Origin: Thermus aquaticus
Lineage (GTDB): Bacteria; Deinococcota; Deinococci; Deinococcales; Thermaceae
Reading direction: 5' to 3'
DNA: 64,000 nt
NCBI RefSeq assembly: GCF_001280255.1
Contig: NZ_LHCI01000106.1
Span: 986,120 to 1,050,119 of the forward strand
Part shown: positions 63,879 to 64,000 of the stretch, one piece after another
Layout: each line of letters begins with the position of its first letter
Position numbering within the stretch: position 1 is the first letter of the stretch
Position numbers and translations under genes: made by a program
Notes under the pieces: generated by a model
Told to the model about the DNA's origin: nothing
What the model saw: the letters and a program-made list of their open reading frames with translations, nothing else
Databases searched by the model: none

Positions 63879-64000
63879 AGAGGCTGTCGTAAAAGTCCTC
63901 CAGGGGCAGTTACGCGGCCCTGGCCCTCATAGTCCTTGGAGGCCCTCTTGGCCCTCAAGAGGGAGATGGGGGTCTAAGAGGCTGTCGTAAAAGTCCTCCA
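63879..64000. repeat. 24-bp direct repeat, period 98 bp, possible insertion-sequence ends
   Basis: The 24-base sequence at 63879-63902, beginning AGAGGCTGTCGTAAAAGTCC, is repeated exactly at 63977-64000. Between the copies lies an 8-bp inverted repeat CCCTCTTG/CAAGAGGG (63943-63950 and 63956-63963). Ends of the form GAGGCTGT-x-G-x-AAAAGTCC are typical of IS4/IS5-type insertion sequences, so this may be the border of one element next to a remnant of another. The window ends inside it and no transposase is visible. Confidence 0.5.

Overview
The window comes from a Thermus chromosome, most likely Thermus aquaticus. It is very GC-rich with G/C at nearly every wobble position, genes are packed with 1-4 base overlaps, and rpmH lies nested inside rnpA in the arrangement described for Thermus. 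The MutS (811 aa, with the mismatch-reading F39/E41 pair) and FtsY (304 aa) agree with the T. aquaticus proteins as I remember them from structural work; I could not run a comparison.

Layout. 1-4728 (- strand): a branched-chain amino acid ABC operon (livK-H-M-G-F). 4772-10568: glutamine synthetase, a Tat-exported 5'-nucleotidase behind a Pho-box-like promoter, a MOSC protein, and a sulfite dehydrogenase with its cytochrome c. 10657-17198: mutS-mutL, rraA, purU and an HtrA-like protease. 17195-21870: a TAXI-type TRAP transporter with two binding proteins. 21845-29529: a site-2 protease, an MFS exporter, a upp-wecA-Uma2-wecB operon, a kinase-like protein and a radical SAM protein. 29533-33157: a decayed type IIG restriction-modification gene, a CDGSH protein and an intergenic repeat. 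33158-44434: malate synthase with a divergent IclR regulator, an internally duplicated HspR-like regulator, an M20 peptidase, ComB, a CRP-type regulator, an orphan ABC ATPase, purine nucleoside phosphorylase, enoyl-CoA hydratase, an HD hydrolase, a DUF2267 remnant, an MBL hydrolase and a truncated phosphohexomutase. 44469-48005: UvrD, an AroE-like protein and a type I-E CRISPR array without cas genes. 48006-56952: DsbB, a 48-residue cysteine protein, ftsY, gltX, lptB, a coiled-coil protein, prmC and jag-yidC-yidD-rnpA-rpmH. 57008-63746: a second LIV-type ABC operon that contains an acyl-CoA ligase. 63751-64000: degenerate intergenic repeats and a 24-bp direct repeat that may be insertion-sequence ends.

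Three themes cut across the genes. First, many genes have a -10 hexamer only 5-9 bases before the start codon and no Shine-Dalgarno sequence, which indicates leaderless mRNA; several divergent pairs share one near-palindromic -10 region. Second, nine genes carry frameshifts or short internal deletions. Some are single-base losses in G/C runs and may be sequence errors; the restriction gene has several lesions and looks truly decayed. Third, a two-module palindromic repeat occurs at four intergenic places.

I saw no rRNA or tRNA genes and no complete mobile element. I did not find a clearly new multi-gene system. The most unusual items are the single-chain double HspR, the symmetric divergent leaderless promoters, the two-module repeat and the transporter-plus-ligase operon.
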